From positions 1,364,001-1,428,000 of the forward strand of contig OX376642.1 in NCBI GenBank assembly GCA_947383695.1: a DNA stretch of 64,000 nt, read 5' to 3'. Source of the DNA: Actinomycetes bacterium. GTDB taxonomy: Bacteria; Actinomycetota; Actinomycetes; Nanopelagicales; Nanopelagicaceae. The position numbers and the translations under genes were made by a program. Below, piece by piece: positions 8,577 to 16,562 of the stretch (position 1 is its first letter; each line of letters opens with the position of its first letter). The notes under the pieces were generated by a model. It saw nothing but the letters and a program-made list of their open reading frames with translations. It was not told the DNA's origin and did no database searches.

Positions 8577-9178
8577 TCGAATTAGCGGCATCCTTTGATG
8601 AGCAGTTTGCATCAATCTCCCCCATTCTGGTTTATGTAATTATCGGGGCGATTGTCTTTGTAGAAACCGGTATTTTGCTTGGTTTTTTTCTACCTGGTGA
8701 CTCAGTTCTCTTCAGCGCAGGTTTAGTCGCGGCCGCGCATGGCGAGGTCAATATCCTTATTTTGGTCACTGTAATCTTTATTGCTGCCTTTATTGGAGAT
8801 CAAGTTGGTTTTGTTCTGGGCAGAAAGATCGGCAGACCTTATTTAGAAAGACATAAGGGGCCAAAGATTCAGAAGATGATTGAGAGATCAGAGCGCTTTT
8901 ATGAGCGGACTGGTTGGTGGGCCGTTGTTGCTGCACGATTCTTCCCGTGGATTCGCACCTTTGTTCCGCCTATCGCTGGTGCATCACATATGAATTATTA
9001 CAAGTTCTTATCTGCAAACGCTTTAGGTGCTCTTTTGTGGGGTGTAGGAATCACCTTGGCTGGTTATTACGCCGCTGAAATTCCTTGGGTGAAGACATCT
9101 TCCTATGCAATCGCAGCTTTCTTCATTACAGCCTCTGTGGTTTCTTCACTCGTGAGCTACCGACGCCACCGGCAATAA
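8573..9178 (+). CDS. DedA family membrane protein
   Basis: Polytopic inner-membrane protein of the DedA/VTT family, associated with undecaprenyl-phosphate or phospholipid flipping and membrane homeostasis. Visible are an N-terminal hydrophobic helix, the re-entrant motif GFFLPGDSVLFSAG (near residue 38) and the family motif ARFFPWIRTFVPPIAGASHM (near residue 122), followed by two C-terminal helices. It begins with GTG overlapping the stop of the malic enzyme gene by 4 nt. Its last 53 bp overlap the convergent transporter gene. Substrate is inferred only from family. Confidence 0.93.
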   Translation: MIELAASFDEQFASISPILVYVIIGAIVFVETGILLGFFLPGDSVLFSAGLVAAAHGEVNILILVTVIFIAAFIGDQVGFVLGRKIGRPYLERHKGPKIQKMIERSERFYERTGWWAVVAARFFPWIRTFVPPIAGASHMNYYKFLSANALGALLWGVGITLAGYYAAEIPWVKTSSYAIAAFFITASVVSSLVSYRRHRQ

Positions 9179-10067
9179 CACCTGCATAAGTCATAACAAT
9201 TCCAGTTACTAGGTAAGCGCTTACGCTTACGCCCTTTGTTGGCGAGACCACATCAATTACTAAGGATCCAACTAGCTGTCCGCCCACGCTAAATAATGTA
9301 AAGGTCAGAACACCTAAATGTTGAACAATGGTCGAAGTAAAGGCGATGTAGATAACGCCAATAACACCACCTGTGTAAATCCACCAAGGACCGCTTGGCA
9401 ATGGTGAAAGCTCTATTTTTCCAACAATTAATCCAACAACTATCAAAAGTGATAAGAAGGCTGTACCAGTTGCGAAATTTAAAAGCGATGTTGTGAAACT
9501 CTGATGTGAGTACTCGTTTATTTGACCGTTAAGTGCCCGTTGGACACCAACAATGGCACCTGCAATAACACCTGCGGTTACCGCAATCATTGAAAGATTA
9601 TTTGCATCGATACGATCCCAAACAGATACAAGCACCGCAATAACAGTTAAAACCGCTGCTAATACACGCCTAGGTGAGATTAACTTCTTGCCGCCACCAG
9701 TTAAACCGATACGGTCAACTATTAAGGACATTGCGGTCTGACCAGCGATGGAGGCGACTGAATAGATGGCAACACCAATCAATGGCACGATCTGAGTTTG
9801 AATCGCTACAAAGCTGCCGCCTAAAGCACCGGCAAAAAGCTTCCAGCGAGCTATCTCCTTGTTGGCTACGGAGATACGGAGGTTTCTAACGCCCTCTTTA
9901 ATCTTCGAGTTAAACAGAGTTATTACAAAGATGATCAGCAAGCCTGAACTAAATGAGACTAAGGCAGCCTGTAGGCCATTATTTAGACGATGGGAAAGCT
10001 CACCATTTGCGCGTGCTTGAAGGGCGATCATCGCGCCAGATAGGGCTGCCAACAGATCTAAACGCAT
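9126..10067 (-). CDS. DMT-family transporter with two YdcZ (DUF606) repeats
   Basis: Ten predicted membrane helices in two related halves. Each half begins with a motif of the YdcZ type: residues 1-25 with ALSGAMIALQARANGELSHR, and about 160-190 with AGVIAGAIVGVQRALNGQIN. This duplication is characteristic of the fused DUF606 exporters. Substrate is unknown. Start ATG 10067 has TAGCCT (10074-10079 on the minus strand) 6 nt upstream, consistent with a leaderless transcript. The 3' end runs 53 bp into dedA on the other strand. Confidence 0.85.
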   Translation of the reverse strand: MRLDLLAALSGAMIALQARANGELSHRLNNGLQAALVSFSSGLLIIFVITLFNSKIKEGVRNLRISVANKEIARWKLFAGALGGSFVAIQTQIVPLIGVAIYSVASIAGQTAMSLIVDRIGLTGGGKKLISPRRVLAAVLTVIAVLVSVWDRIDANNLSMIAVTAGVIAGAIVGVQRALNGQINEYSHQSFTTSLLNFATGTAFLSLLIVVGLIVGKIELSPLPSGPWWIYTGGVIGVIYIAFTSTIVQHLGVLTFTLFSVGGQLVGSLVIDVVSPTKGVSVSAYLVTGIVMTYAGVIAGGVGSSRVKKPQRL

Positions 10068-10089
10068 TGTGCGAGGCTACCAAGAAAAG

Positions 10090-10127
10090 CAAAAGCCGAG
10101 CGGGACCCTCGTAGCCCGCCCGGCCTT
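10090..10127 (-). terminator. Rho-independent terminator after phoX
   Basis: A G+C-rich hairpin joins GCCG-A-GCGGG (95-104 of the 10000 block) to CCCGC-C-CGGC (10115-10124). On the minus strand it is followed by a T-rich tract (TTTTGCTTTTC). It lies immediately downstream of the phoX stop and ahead of the DMT transporter start. Confidence 0.8.
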
Positions 10128-10141
10128 TACCTATTTATTAC

Positions 10142-11740
10142 TTATCCGTTAAAGACTGTGTCCCAGTTAGAGATTGTCATAACGTAGTACTGGCCACCTT
10201 CGATGGTTGCTGTGTTGATTGCATCCTTCTTAGCAGCGTTACGGCCTGCTAAATCCGGACGTGCAGCAACCGCACCGCTTGGTGTGTGAACTTGTGCGTT
10301 AAAGAAGAAGTAAGAGTTTGTATCTCCAGGCCTAGCGAGCAACTTTGTCGCATCGATAATTCCAGAAGACTCTTCATCCTCAGTCATGAACTCAGATCCA
10401 CCCTTCATGAACTTGTTTGCATCAAACTGCGCAACTACTGCAAGTTTTCCATCAGAAACACGGTAAGCAATAATGCGAGCTAGCGCTGCATTGTTACCTG
10501 GATCTTCTTGAATAAGTAGGTACTTACCATTTTCAGTAACAGTCATGTTGTCTGGCTTAGCAAGGTACAAGGACTCTCCACCGTTAAGAAGCATCTCAAG
10601 CTCTGCTCCTGCAGCTGGATTTTGTGAATCCTTGAATGTTAAGCGCCATAGGGCTCCACCATCGCGTGAAACTGTAGGGGTAGCTGGGTTTGGAGCTGTC
10701 GCGATTGGATCCTTATTTGACTCTGTCGTAATGAAATAGAAAACATTTGGATTACTTGGATCCCAGTGACCATCCTCAACACGTGCCATGGTTGTCCCCT
10801 TTTCGCGGGACTCCTTAGCAAATGCTGATGTTGTTGTGTTCCAATCAACCTTTACAAACTCAGCTGGCATCTTCTTGTTCTTGCCAACTGTTGTACGGAA
10901 CAAGTTGTCGCTCTTGATTGTTGGGATATTCATTACATGAAGATCACCATTTGTTAGACCAGCCTTATCAATCGCTGTACCTGTTGACTGCTTCTTACCA
11001 ACATATACATATAGCTGGCTATCTGTAGCAGAGCCATCTTCATTTGCGATCGCCACAGTGTTTGCACCAGGCTTTAATGAAGGGATGATGTTTTCAAATG
11101 ACAACATACCCATGCGTGGAAGCTGGTAACCAGTTCCTTCTTCATCAAAAGCAAATGCTCGTGATTCATCGCCTGTTTCTTCGCCAGACAAGAACAATCC
11201 GCCTTCGTAACCAACTCCGTTATGGATGAAGGTTCCTGCTGGTGCATAAGTTGCTGAACAGAAACGGCTGATACCCCAGTCAAAGAATCCTGGTGTTGCG
11301 CCTACTGGAGCAGCGCCTACTGGAGTCTCCTGGTACTTGCCTGTCGCGTAATTATAAAAGTTGATCTTCTGCATGAAGTTTTCAACTTTTGTTACTGCCT
11401 TAGAGTTCTTGCTAACAGTGAACTTAGTGATTGAAGTTCCCCAAGGGGCTGTTGTTGACTTTCCTTTAATTGCTAGAGGGGCTGTTGTTGAGACTTCATG
11501 AACTGAAAGAAGTGAGATTCCACCACGTCCATTGTCGTAAGCGCCCATTCCATCTGGAATTCCGCGAACCATTGTGCCTGTAACTGAATCGCCAACTGTG
11601 GCGATCGCCTTGATATCAACTGCTGCGTTCTTTGACAGAACATATACTGGCTTTCCGCCACCTAGAGCAAAAGCTGAAGCTGCAAAAGCAACGGCTGCTA
11701 CAACCGCTGTGGCAGCCAAAACTGGCTTAGTAAGTTTCAT
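10142..11740 (-). CDS. phoX: PhoX-family secreted phosphatase (DUF839)
   Basis: Extracytoplasmic phosphomonoesterase of the PhoX type, which releases phosphate from organic esters. A signal peptide is clear (KPVLAATAVVAAVAFAASAFA). Family motifs are NGRGGISLLSVHE, LSGEETGDESRAF, ANEDG...SQLYVYVG and an acidic stretch ARVEDGHWDP, consistent with metal binding (PhoX enzymes carry iron and calcium). Length is 532 from the ATG at 11740, chosen because AAGGA stands 8 nt upstream; an ATG 9 nt earlier would be too close to it. A twin-Arg motif is not present, unlike many PhoX proteins. A candidate PHO box lies upstream. Confidence 0.88.
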   Translation of the reverse strand: MKLTKPVLAATAVVAAVAFAASAFALGGGKPVYVLSKNAAVDIKAIATVGDSVTGTMVRGIPDGMGAYDNGRGGISLLSVHEVSTTAPLAIKGKSTTAPWGTSITKFTVSKNSKAVTKVENFMQKINFYNYATGKYQETPVGAAPVGATPGFFDWGISRFCSATYAPAGTFIHNGVGYEGGLFLSGEETGDESRAFAFDEEGTGYQLPRMGMLSFENIIPSLKPGANTVAIANEDGSATDSQLYVYVGKKQSTGTAIDKAGLTNGDLHVMNIPTIKSDNLFRTTVGKNKKMPAEFVKVDWNTTTSAFAKESREKGTTMARVEDGHWDPSNPNVFYFITTESNKDPIATAPNPATPTVSRDGGALWRLTFKDSQNPAAGAELEMLLNGGESLYLAKPDNMTVTENGKYLLIQEDPGNNAALARIIAYRVSDGKLAVVAQFDANKFMKGGSEFMTEDEESSGIIDATKLLARPGDTNSYFFFNAQVHTPSGAVAARPDLAGRNAAKKDAINTATIEGGQYYVMTISNWDTVFNG

Positions 11741-11805
11741 TTTTCCCATTCCTTATGTGAGGTTTGGGATAAGTGTGGAATACCGCTGGCAAACGCTTGT
11801 CGTAC

Positions 11806-11838
11806 GTTAAGGAACTTCTAAGGAAAAACTAGGTGAAC
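11806..11838 (-). promoter_or_regulatory. Candidate PHO box (three 11-bp direct repeats) upstream of phoX
   Basis: On the minus strand three successive 11-mers align: GTTCACCTAGT, TTTTCCTTAGA, AGTTCCTTAAC. The first matches the GTTCACC core known for actinobacterial PhoP direct-repeat boxes, and the unit length of 11 bp is right. It sits about 65 bp before the phoX start. Binding by a PhoP-like regulator is inference. Confidence 0.45.
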
Positions 11839-11843
11839 AATTA

Positions 11844-12371
11844 CTAGTGGGTTCCCTTGAACTCACGCTTGTCTGCGATCCAATCCATCAATGCAAAGAG
11901 AACACCAGAAAGAACAAATGTAAGGTGAATCAGTACGCGCCACACAGTTCCTTCGCCAACCTCTGCATCACCTGATAGCTCGATGAAATCCTTCAGAAGT
12001 TCGATTACAGAAATAGCAACCAATGAACCAATTAATTTAATCTTCAAGCCACTGAAATCAATTGTTCCCATCCAGTGTGGGCGATCCTTGGATTCCGTTG
12101 CAACATCGATACGTGAGACAAAGTTTTCGTACCCTGCAAAGATAACCATCAAGATCAAGTTTGCTAACAAAGTTAGATCAAGCAGTGCCAACAGATCCAA
12201 AGTGAAGGTCTGAGCACTTGCCTTGCCTACCTTTTCAAAAATGTGAATGAATTCAATAATGAATCGGTATGTCAGAAGAACTAAAGCACCGACAAGTCCT
12301 AGATAAAGCGGAGCCAATAGGAATCGGGAACGAAAGAGAATAACTTCAATGACATGTGTTAACTGATTCAT
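11844..12371 (-). CDS. YqhA / UPF0114 family membrane protein
   Basis: A 175-residue protein of the YqhA (TIGR00645) family. The start MNQLTHVIEVILFRSRFLLA and the pattern APLYLGL...TYRFIIEF are characteristic. Four membrane helices are visible (about residues 17-40, 62-85, 112-130 and 145-163), with a conserved segment HWMGTIDFSGLKIKL between helices 2 and 3. Function is not established. Start ATG 12371 follows TAAAAT by 6 nt (leaderless). The gap to the ABC-F gene behind it is only 14 nt, but that gene is upstream on the same strand, so the promoter lies at the end of the ABC-F gene. Confidence 0.85.
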   Translation of the reverse strand: MNQLTHVIEVILFRSRFLLAPLYLGLVGALVLLTYRFIIEFIHIFEKVGKASAQTFTLDLLALLDLTLLANLILMVIFAGYENFVSRIDVATESKDRPHWMGTIDFSGLKIKLIGSLVAISVIELLKDFIELSGDAEVGEGTVWRVLIHLTFVLSGVLFALMDWIADKREFKGTH

Positions 12372-12385
12372 GCCTAGATTTTAAC

Positions 12386-14155
12386 TTAACCCTCTAAAGA
12401 AAGGGTCACTTGTAGCCATTCCTCCTCTAATTTCGCCTTTTCTGCCTGCAAATCCTGCAGTTCGGTAGAGATTGCGACAAGGCGATCTGCATCAAAGGCG
12501 GAGCTTTCCTGTTCTGCAATTAGTTCGGCGATCCGTGAATCGCACTTTTCCATCTGGCGCTCAAGGCGGGTCAAATCCTTTTTCAACTGTCGTTGCTCTG
12601 CAGCGTTTGATGATTTTTTCTCTTTAACAGGTGTAGCTGATGTAGAAATTGCAGCTGCACGTTGTTCTAGATACTCATCAACGCCACGTGGCAAATCGCG
12701 GACCTTTTTGTCACCAAGCAGACCCACAAAACGATCGCACACACGCTCTAAGAAATACCTATCGTGCGAGATAACAATCAAGGTTCCACCGTAGCTATCC
12801 AGTAAATCCTCTAACTCGGTAAGAGTTTCAATATCAAAATCATTTGTGGGCTCGTCGAGCAACAACACATTGGGGCTATCCATTAACAAACGGGTAAGTT
12901 GTAAACGACGCTTTTCTCCACCAGATAAGTCCCCTACTGGTGTCCACTGTGATTCACGATCAAAACCTAAGCGTTCACACAGCTGAGAAGCTGAAAGTTC
13001 GCGGCCTCCACCGATTTCAACTCGATTGGCAACCTTTTCTACCGCTTCTAGTACTCGCCAGGTGGGATCAAGTTCATCTAGGTGTTGAGTTAAAAAGGCT
13101 GCTTTAACCGTTACACCAGTAACTAACTTTCCTGATGTTGGTGCGATTTCACCGGTTAACATCTTCATTAAGGTTGTTTTACCCGCACCATTGATACCAA
13201 CTATGCCGATGCGATCTCCAGGACCAACATTCCAATACAAATCTTCAATCAACTCTTTGTCACCCAGTTTTACCTGCACATGGTGGGCTTCATACACTGT
13301 TTTTCCGAGTCGGTTAAGAGCAAACTTCAGAAGTTCACCTTGATCACGTGGTGCTGGTTCATCTGCAATCAAAACATTTGCAGCATCAATACGAAACTTA
13401 GGTTTTGAGGTTCTAGCTGGTGCTCCTCTGCGAAGCCAGGCAAGCTCCTTTTTAATCAACATATTGCGACGTTGATCCATTACCGATGCTTGGCGAGACC
13501 TTTCAGCTTTAGACAAAACAAAGGCGCTGTACCCACCGTCATACTCTTCAACACTGCCTTCAACAACTTCCCATGTTCGTTCAGTAACAGCATCCAAAAA
13601 CCAACGATCGTGCGTTACAACAACAACTGCAAGGCTGCGTCGATTATTCAAATAAGTTGCAAGCCAGGCAACGCCTTCAACATCTAAGTGGTTAGTTGGC
13701 TCATCCAGCAGAATCAAATCAAGCTCATTGATTAACAATTTTGCTAATCCAACTCTTCGACGCTCACCACCTGATAGTTGACCAAATTTGCGATCAAAGA
13801 TGTGGTCATCAAAACTTCCAAATAATCCAGTAAAGACTTCACGGATATTTGGATCACTTGCCCATTCATGTTTTTCTGCGTTTCCTAAGACAACTTCGCC
13901 GACAGTGCTTTCAGGGTTTGCAAGATCAACTTGAGATAACAAGCCAATCTTTGCTGAATTAGATTTAGTAACGCGACCAGAATCAGGTGGCTCAATTCCG
14001 GCCATGACCTTCATCAACGTGCTTTTTCCAGAACCATTGCGACCAACAATTCCGATGCGGTCACCTTCGGAGACGCCAAGAGAGACACCTCTTAAAAGCT
14101 CTTTGATATCAAAGGCTTTAGAGACATCCTCGATGTTTACAACATTGCGCGCCAC
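12386..14155 (-). CDS. ABC-F family ATPase (Uup-like)
   Basis: Soluble tandem ATPase without membrane domains; the ABC-F family acts on ribosomes. The first cassette has Walker A GRNGSGKST (near residue 36), signature LSGGERRR and DEPTNHLD. The second has GINGAGKTT (near 330), LSGGEKRR and DEPTNDFD. A linker with basic residues (LAWLRRGAPARTSKPKFR) joins them, and the C-terminal 70 residues form the charged coiled coil typical of Uup. I place the start at GTG 14155 (VARNVVNIEDVSKAF, 589 residues); the open frame further upstream runs antisense into kynU and lacks family similarity. TACGCT lies 8 nt before the GTG. Confidence 0.9.
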   Translation of the reverse strand: MARNVVNIEDVSKAFDIKELLRGVSLGVSEGDRIGIVGRNGSGKSTLMKVMAGIEPPDSGRVTKSNSAKIGLLSQVDLANPESTVGEVVLGNAEKHEWASDPNIREVFTGLFGSFDDHIFDRKFGQLSGGERRRVGLAKLLINELDLILLDEPTNHLDVEGVAWLATYLNNRRSLAVVVVTHDRWFLDAVTERTWEVVEGSVEEYDGGYSAFVLSKAERSRQASVMDQRRNMLIKKELAWLRRGAPARTSKPKFRIDAANVLIADEPAPRDQGELLKFALNRLGKTVYEAHHVQVKLGDKELIEDLYWNVGPGDRIGIVGINGAGKTTLMKMLTGEIAPTSGKLVTGVTVKAAFLTQHLDELDPTWRVLEAVEKVANRVEIGGGRELSASQLCERLGFDRESQWTPVGDLSGGEKRRLQLTRLLMDSPNVLLLDEPTNDFDIETLTELEDLLDSYGGTLIVISHDRYFLERVCDRFVGLLGDKKVRDLPRGVDEYLEQRAAAISTSATPVKEKKSSNAAEQRQLKKDLTRLERQMEKCDSRIAELIAEQESSAFDADRLVAISTELQDLQAEKAKLEEEWLQVTLSLEG

Positions 14156-14179
14156 GGTAGGAGAGCGTACCTTTCCCTC
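14156..14179. promoter_or_regulatory. Divergent promoter region between ABC-F gene and kynU
   Basis: Only 24 bp separate the two start codons. For kynU, TACCTT (14168-14173) stands 6 nt before the ATG, with TTGCGC 17 bp upstream inside the ABC-F gene. For the ABC-F gene, TACGCT on the minus strand (14164-14169) stands 8 nt before its GTG. The two -10 elements overlap, so the promoters should interfere with each other. Confidence 0.6.
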
Positions 14180-15454
14180 ATGAAGGTAACTGACCGCGAA
14201 TACGCTCTCGAGCTGGATAGAAAAGATCCTCTGGCTCACTTCAAATCCCAATTTGTGATCGGTGACCCTGAGATGTGTTATCTCGACGGTAATTCGCTCG
14301 GTCGTCTGCCAAAGGCAACCATCACCGCAATCAATGACTTCATGACAAAGGAATGGGGCCCTGAGGTTGTAACTGGTTGGAGCCACTGGGTTGATGAAGC
14401 CCAACCAACCGGAGATTTATTAGGTGCAGCAGCGTTAGGTGCTGCAGCTGGTCAAGTTCTTGTGTGCGATACAACCTCAGTTAATTTCTACCAACTGTGT
14501 CTGGCGGCGATTCATGCGCGCCCTGGTCGTAAAACAATTATTACCGATGCTGCTAACTTTCCAACCGACCGTTACATCCTGGATGGAATTGCAAAGCAGT
14601 TTGGCTTAAACCTTGTCATTATCGAAAATGAAGACCCTGCCGTTGCAACTCATGAACGAATTACAACTGAGGTTCTTGCACCGTATCTCAATGATGATGT
14701 TGCTTTAGTAACCCTTGAAGTTATTCAGTACCGATCAGGAGCACGAACCGATCTGAAATCAATTACAGATCAAGTTCGTGCAATCGGTGCATTAGTTGTC
14801 TGGGATGCAAGCCACGCAGTTGGTGCGATTGAATTAAACCTCGACGCCAATGGTGTTGATCTATGCGTTGGTTGCACATACAAATACGGAAACTCTGGTC
14901 CTGGTTCACCAGCATGGTTGTATGTTTCAAAGCGAGTACAAAGTGAGTTACAGGTTCCAATTCAAGGTTGGTTTGCTCAAGATGCTCAATTTGAGATGGG
15001 TCCGGTCTTTGAACGTTCTCAAACCATTCGTGGATTCCAAATCGCAAGCCCTTCATTGATGGGAATTCGTTGCGTACAAACCGCATTCTCAATGATCAAA
15101 GAGGCTGGCATCGATGCGATCGCGCATAAAGCAGCTGTTGGAACCCAGATGATGATTGAGCTTTACGATGAATGGTTAGCTCCACTGGGAATTGAGTTGA
15201 ATACATCTCGTGATGCAAAGGAGCGCGGCGGACATATCTCGCTTGTGCACCCTGATGCAGCGCAGATCTGCGTTGCTTTACGCACCATGGCCAATGTAAT
15301 CCCGGATTACCGCACACCTAACTCAATTCGATTAGCAATCTCTCCCCTGCCAACCTCTTATGTCGAGATCTGGGATGGCTTTGAACGTATGCGTGATTTA
15401 GTGGCATCTGGCCGCTACAAAGAGGTTAAAGAAGGCGGTTCACGAGTCACATGA
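14180..15454 (+). CDS. kynU: Kynureninase
   Basis: PLP enzyme cleaving kynurenine to anthranilate and alanine. Fold type I features: YLDGNSLGRLP near residue 35, the substrate region TGWSHWVDEA, DASHAVGAIELNL (PLP-ring Asp, near 211-223) and the Schiff-base lysine in CTYKYGNSGPG (near 235). Length is 424, normal. Translation probably starts on a leaderless mRNA. The stop overlaps kynA by 4 nt, so both steps of tryptophan breakdown are coupled, although a formamidase gene is not adjacent. Confidence 0.95.
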   Translation: MKVTDREYALELDRKDPLAHFKSQFVIGDPEMCYLDGNSLGRLPKATITAINDFMTKEWGPEVVTGWSHWVDEAQPTGDLLGAAALGAAAGQVLVCDTTSVNFYQLCLAAIHARPGRKTIITDAANFPTDRYILDGIAKQFGLNLVIIENEDPAVATHERITTEVLAPYLNDDVALVTLEVIQYRSGARTDLKSITDQVRAIGALVVWDASHAVGAIELNLDANGVDLCVGCTYKYGNSGPGSPAWLYVSKRVQSELQVPIQGWFAQDAQFEMGPVFERSQTIRGFQIASPSLMGIRCVQTAFSMIKEAGIDAIAHKAAVGTQMMIELYDEWLAPLGIELNTSRDAKERGGHISLVHPDAAQICVALRTMANVIPDYRTPNSIRLAISPLPTSYVEIWDGFERMRDLVASGRYKEVKEGGSRVT

Positions 15455-16245
15455 GTGAAAACTTTGATTCAGCACTTACCTACACATCATATTTGGCTGT
15501 TGATGAACTACTAAAACTGCAACGTCCCCTTTCAACTGGACCTGAACATGATGAGATGTTGTTCATCATCATTCACCAAACTTATGAACTCTGGTTCAAG
15601 CAATTAATTCATGAGTTCACTGAAGCCCAACGTGCAATGGAGTCTGGAGATTCCCATTATTCATTGGCAATCTTGGGACGCATCAGAACAATACTTAAGG
15701 TCTGTGTCACACAAATCGATATCTTAGAAACAATGACACCGCTTCAGTTCAATGCTTTCCGTTCTTATCTTTCATCTTCCAGCGGTTTTCAATCCGCACA
15801 ATTTAGAATGGTTGAAGCTTTACTTGGACGTCGTGATAGCAAGATGGCGGGACACTTACCTTTAGATATTCAGGAACAAATCAAGGTCATTACATCGCGC
15901 AATTCAGTGTGGGATTCAGCACTTGCATACATAAACAAGCGCGGTCATGCGATTCCGACAGAAGTTTTGAATCGCGACAAGAGCGCCTCATATAGCGCAA
16001 ACGCTGCGGTGCAAGAAGTGTTGCTCGAAGTGCATCGTAAAGATCCAGAGTCAGCGATGGTGTGTGAGCGCCTTGTTGATATTGATGAAGGTTTACAAGA
16101 GTGGCGTTACCGTCATGTGAAGATGGTTGAAAGAACTATCGGACACAAGATGGGAACAGGCGGATCAAGTGGAGTTGAATACTTAAGCAGTACTTTGTTT
16201 AATCCAACTTTTCCAGATCTCTGGGAGATCCGCTCTCGCTTTTAA
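15451..16245 (+). CDS. kynA: Tryptophan 2,3-dioxygenase
   Basis: Heme dioxygenase converting L-tryptophan to N-formylkynurenine. Family motifs are HDEMLFIIIHQTYELWFKQ (about residues 30-50, including the substrate-side His), FRSYLSSSSGFQS (about 107-119) and the C-terminal EWRYRHVKMVERTIGHKMGT with the proximal heme His, followed by GGSSGVEYL. Length 264 is typical of bacterial enzymes. Second gene of a coupled pair with kynU. Its end overlaps the convergent PGPGW gene by 4 bp. Confidence 0.95.
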   Translation: MSENFDSALTYTSYLAVDELLKLQRPLSTGPEHDEMLFIIIHQTYELWFKQLIHEFTEAQRAMESGDSHYSLAILGRIRTILKVCVTQIDILETMTPLQFNAFRSYLSSSSGFQSAQFRMVEALLGRRDSKMAGHLPLDIQEQIKVITSRNSVWDSALAYINKRGHAIPTEVLNRDKSASYSANAAVQEVLLEVHRKDPESAMVCERLVDIDEGLQEWRYRHVKMVERTIGHKMGTGGSSGVEYLSSTLFNPTFPDLWEIRSRF

Positions 16246-16562
16246 CGGTAGTGGTAGATAAGAATTGCAACGATTGAAAAAGCGGCTCCGCCTGCAACCA
16301 AAAAGTATTTAACCCATGGCTTCATACCTGTTCGTTCTGCAGCTTTGTTTGCCATTTCTTTGGTGCGCATCATTATTCGACCAGCCCATGCAAACTCTGT
16401 TGCCAAAATACCAAGACCGGCCAAAAGCACTAAAACACCTGGACCTGGAGCAACTAAAAGAACTGCACCAAAAACTGTTACTCCGCCACCAATTACTCCA
16501 ATAAAAACACGCCAGAACAAGCGGCCTGCTGGAGTCTTTCTAATCCAAGTGCGAAAGTTCAT
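16242..16562 (-). CDS. PGPGW-motif transmembrane protein
   Basis: A 106-residue protein with three hydrophobic segments (about residues 16-38, 41-58 and 84-103). The central motif VAPGPGVLVLLAGLGILATE matches the actinobacterial PGPGW family (TIGR02611). Function is unknown. Its start overlaps the stop of the glycosyltransferase gene by 4 nt, so the two are probably translated together, which hints at an envelope-related role. Confidence 0.8.
   Translation of the reverse strand: MNFRTWIRKTPAGRLFWRVFIGVIGGGVTVFGAVLLVAPGPGVLVLLAGLGILATEFAWAGRIMMRTKEMANKAAERTGMKPWVKYFLVAGGAAFSIVAILIYHYR

Noticed and set aside
14156-14404. N-terminal extension of the ABC-F protein by about 83 residues
   Set aside because: The extension is antisense to kynU, has no ABC-F similarity and is longer than the family norm; GTG 14155 is preferred.
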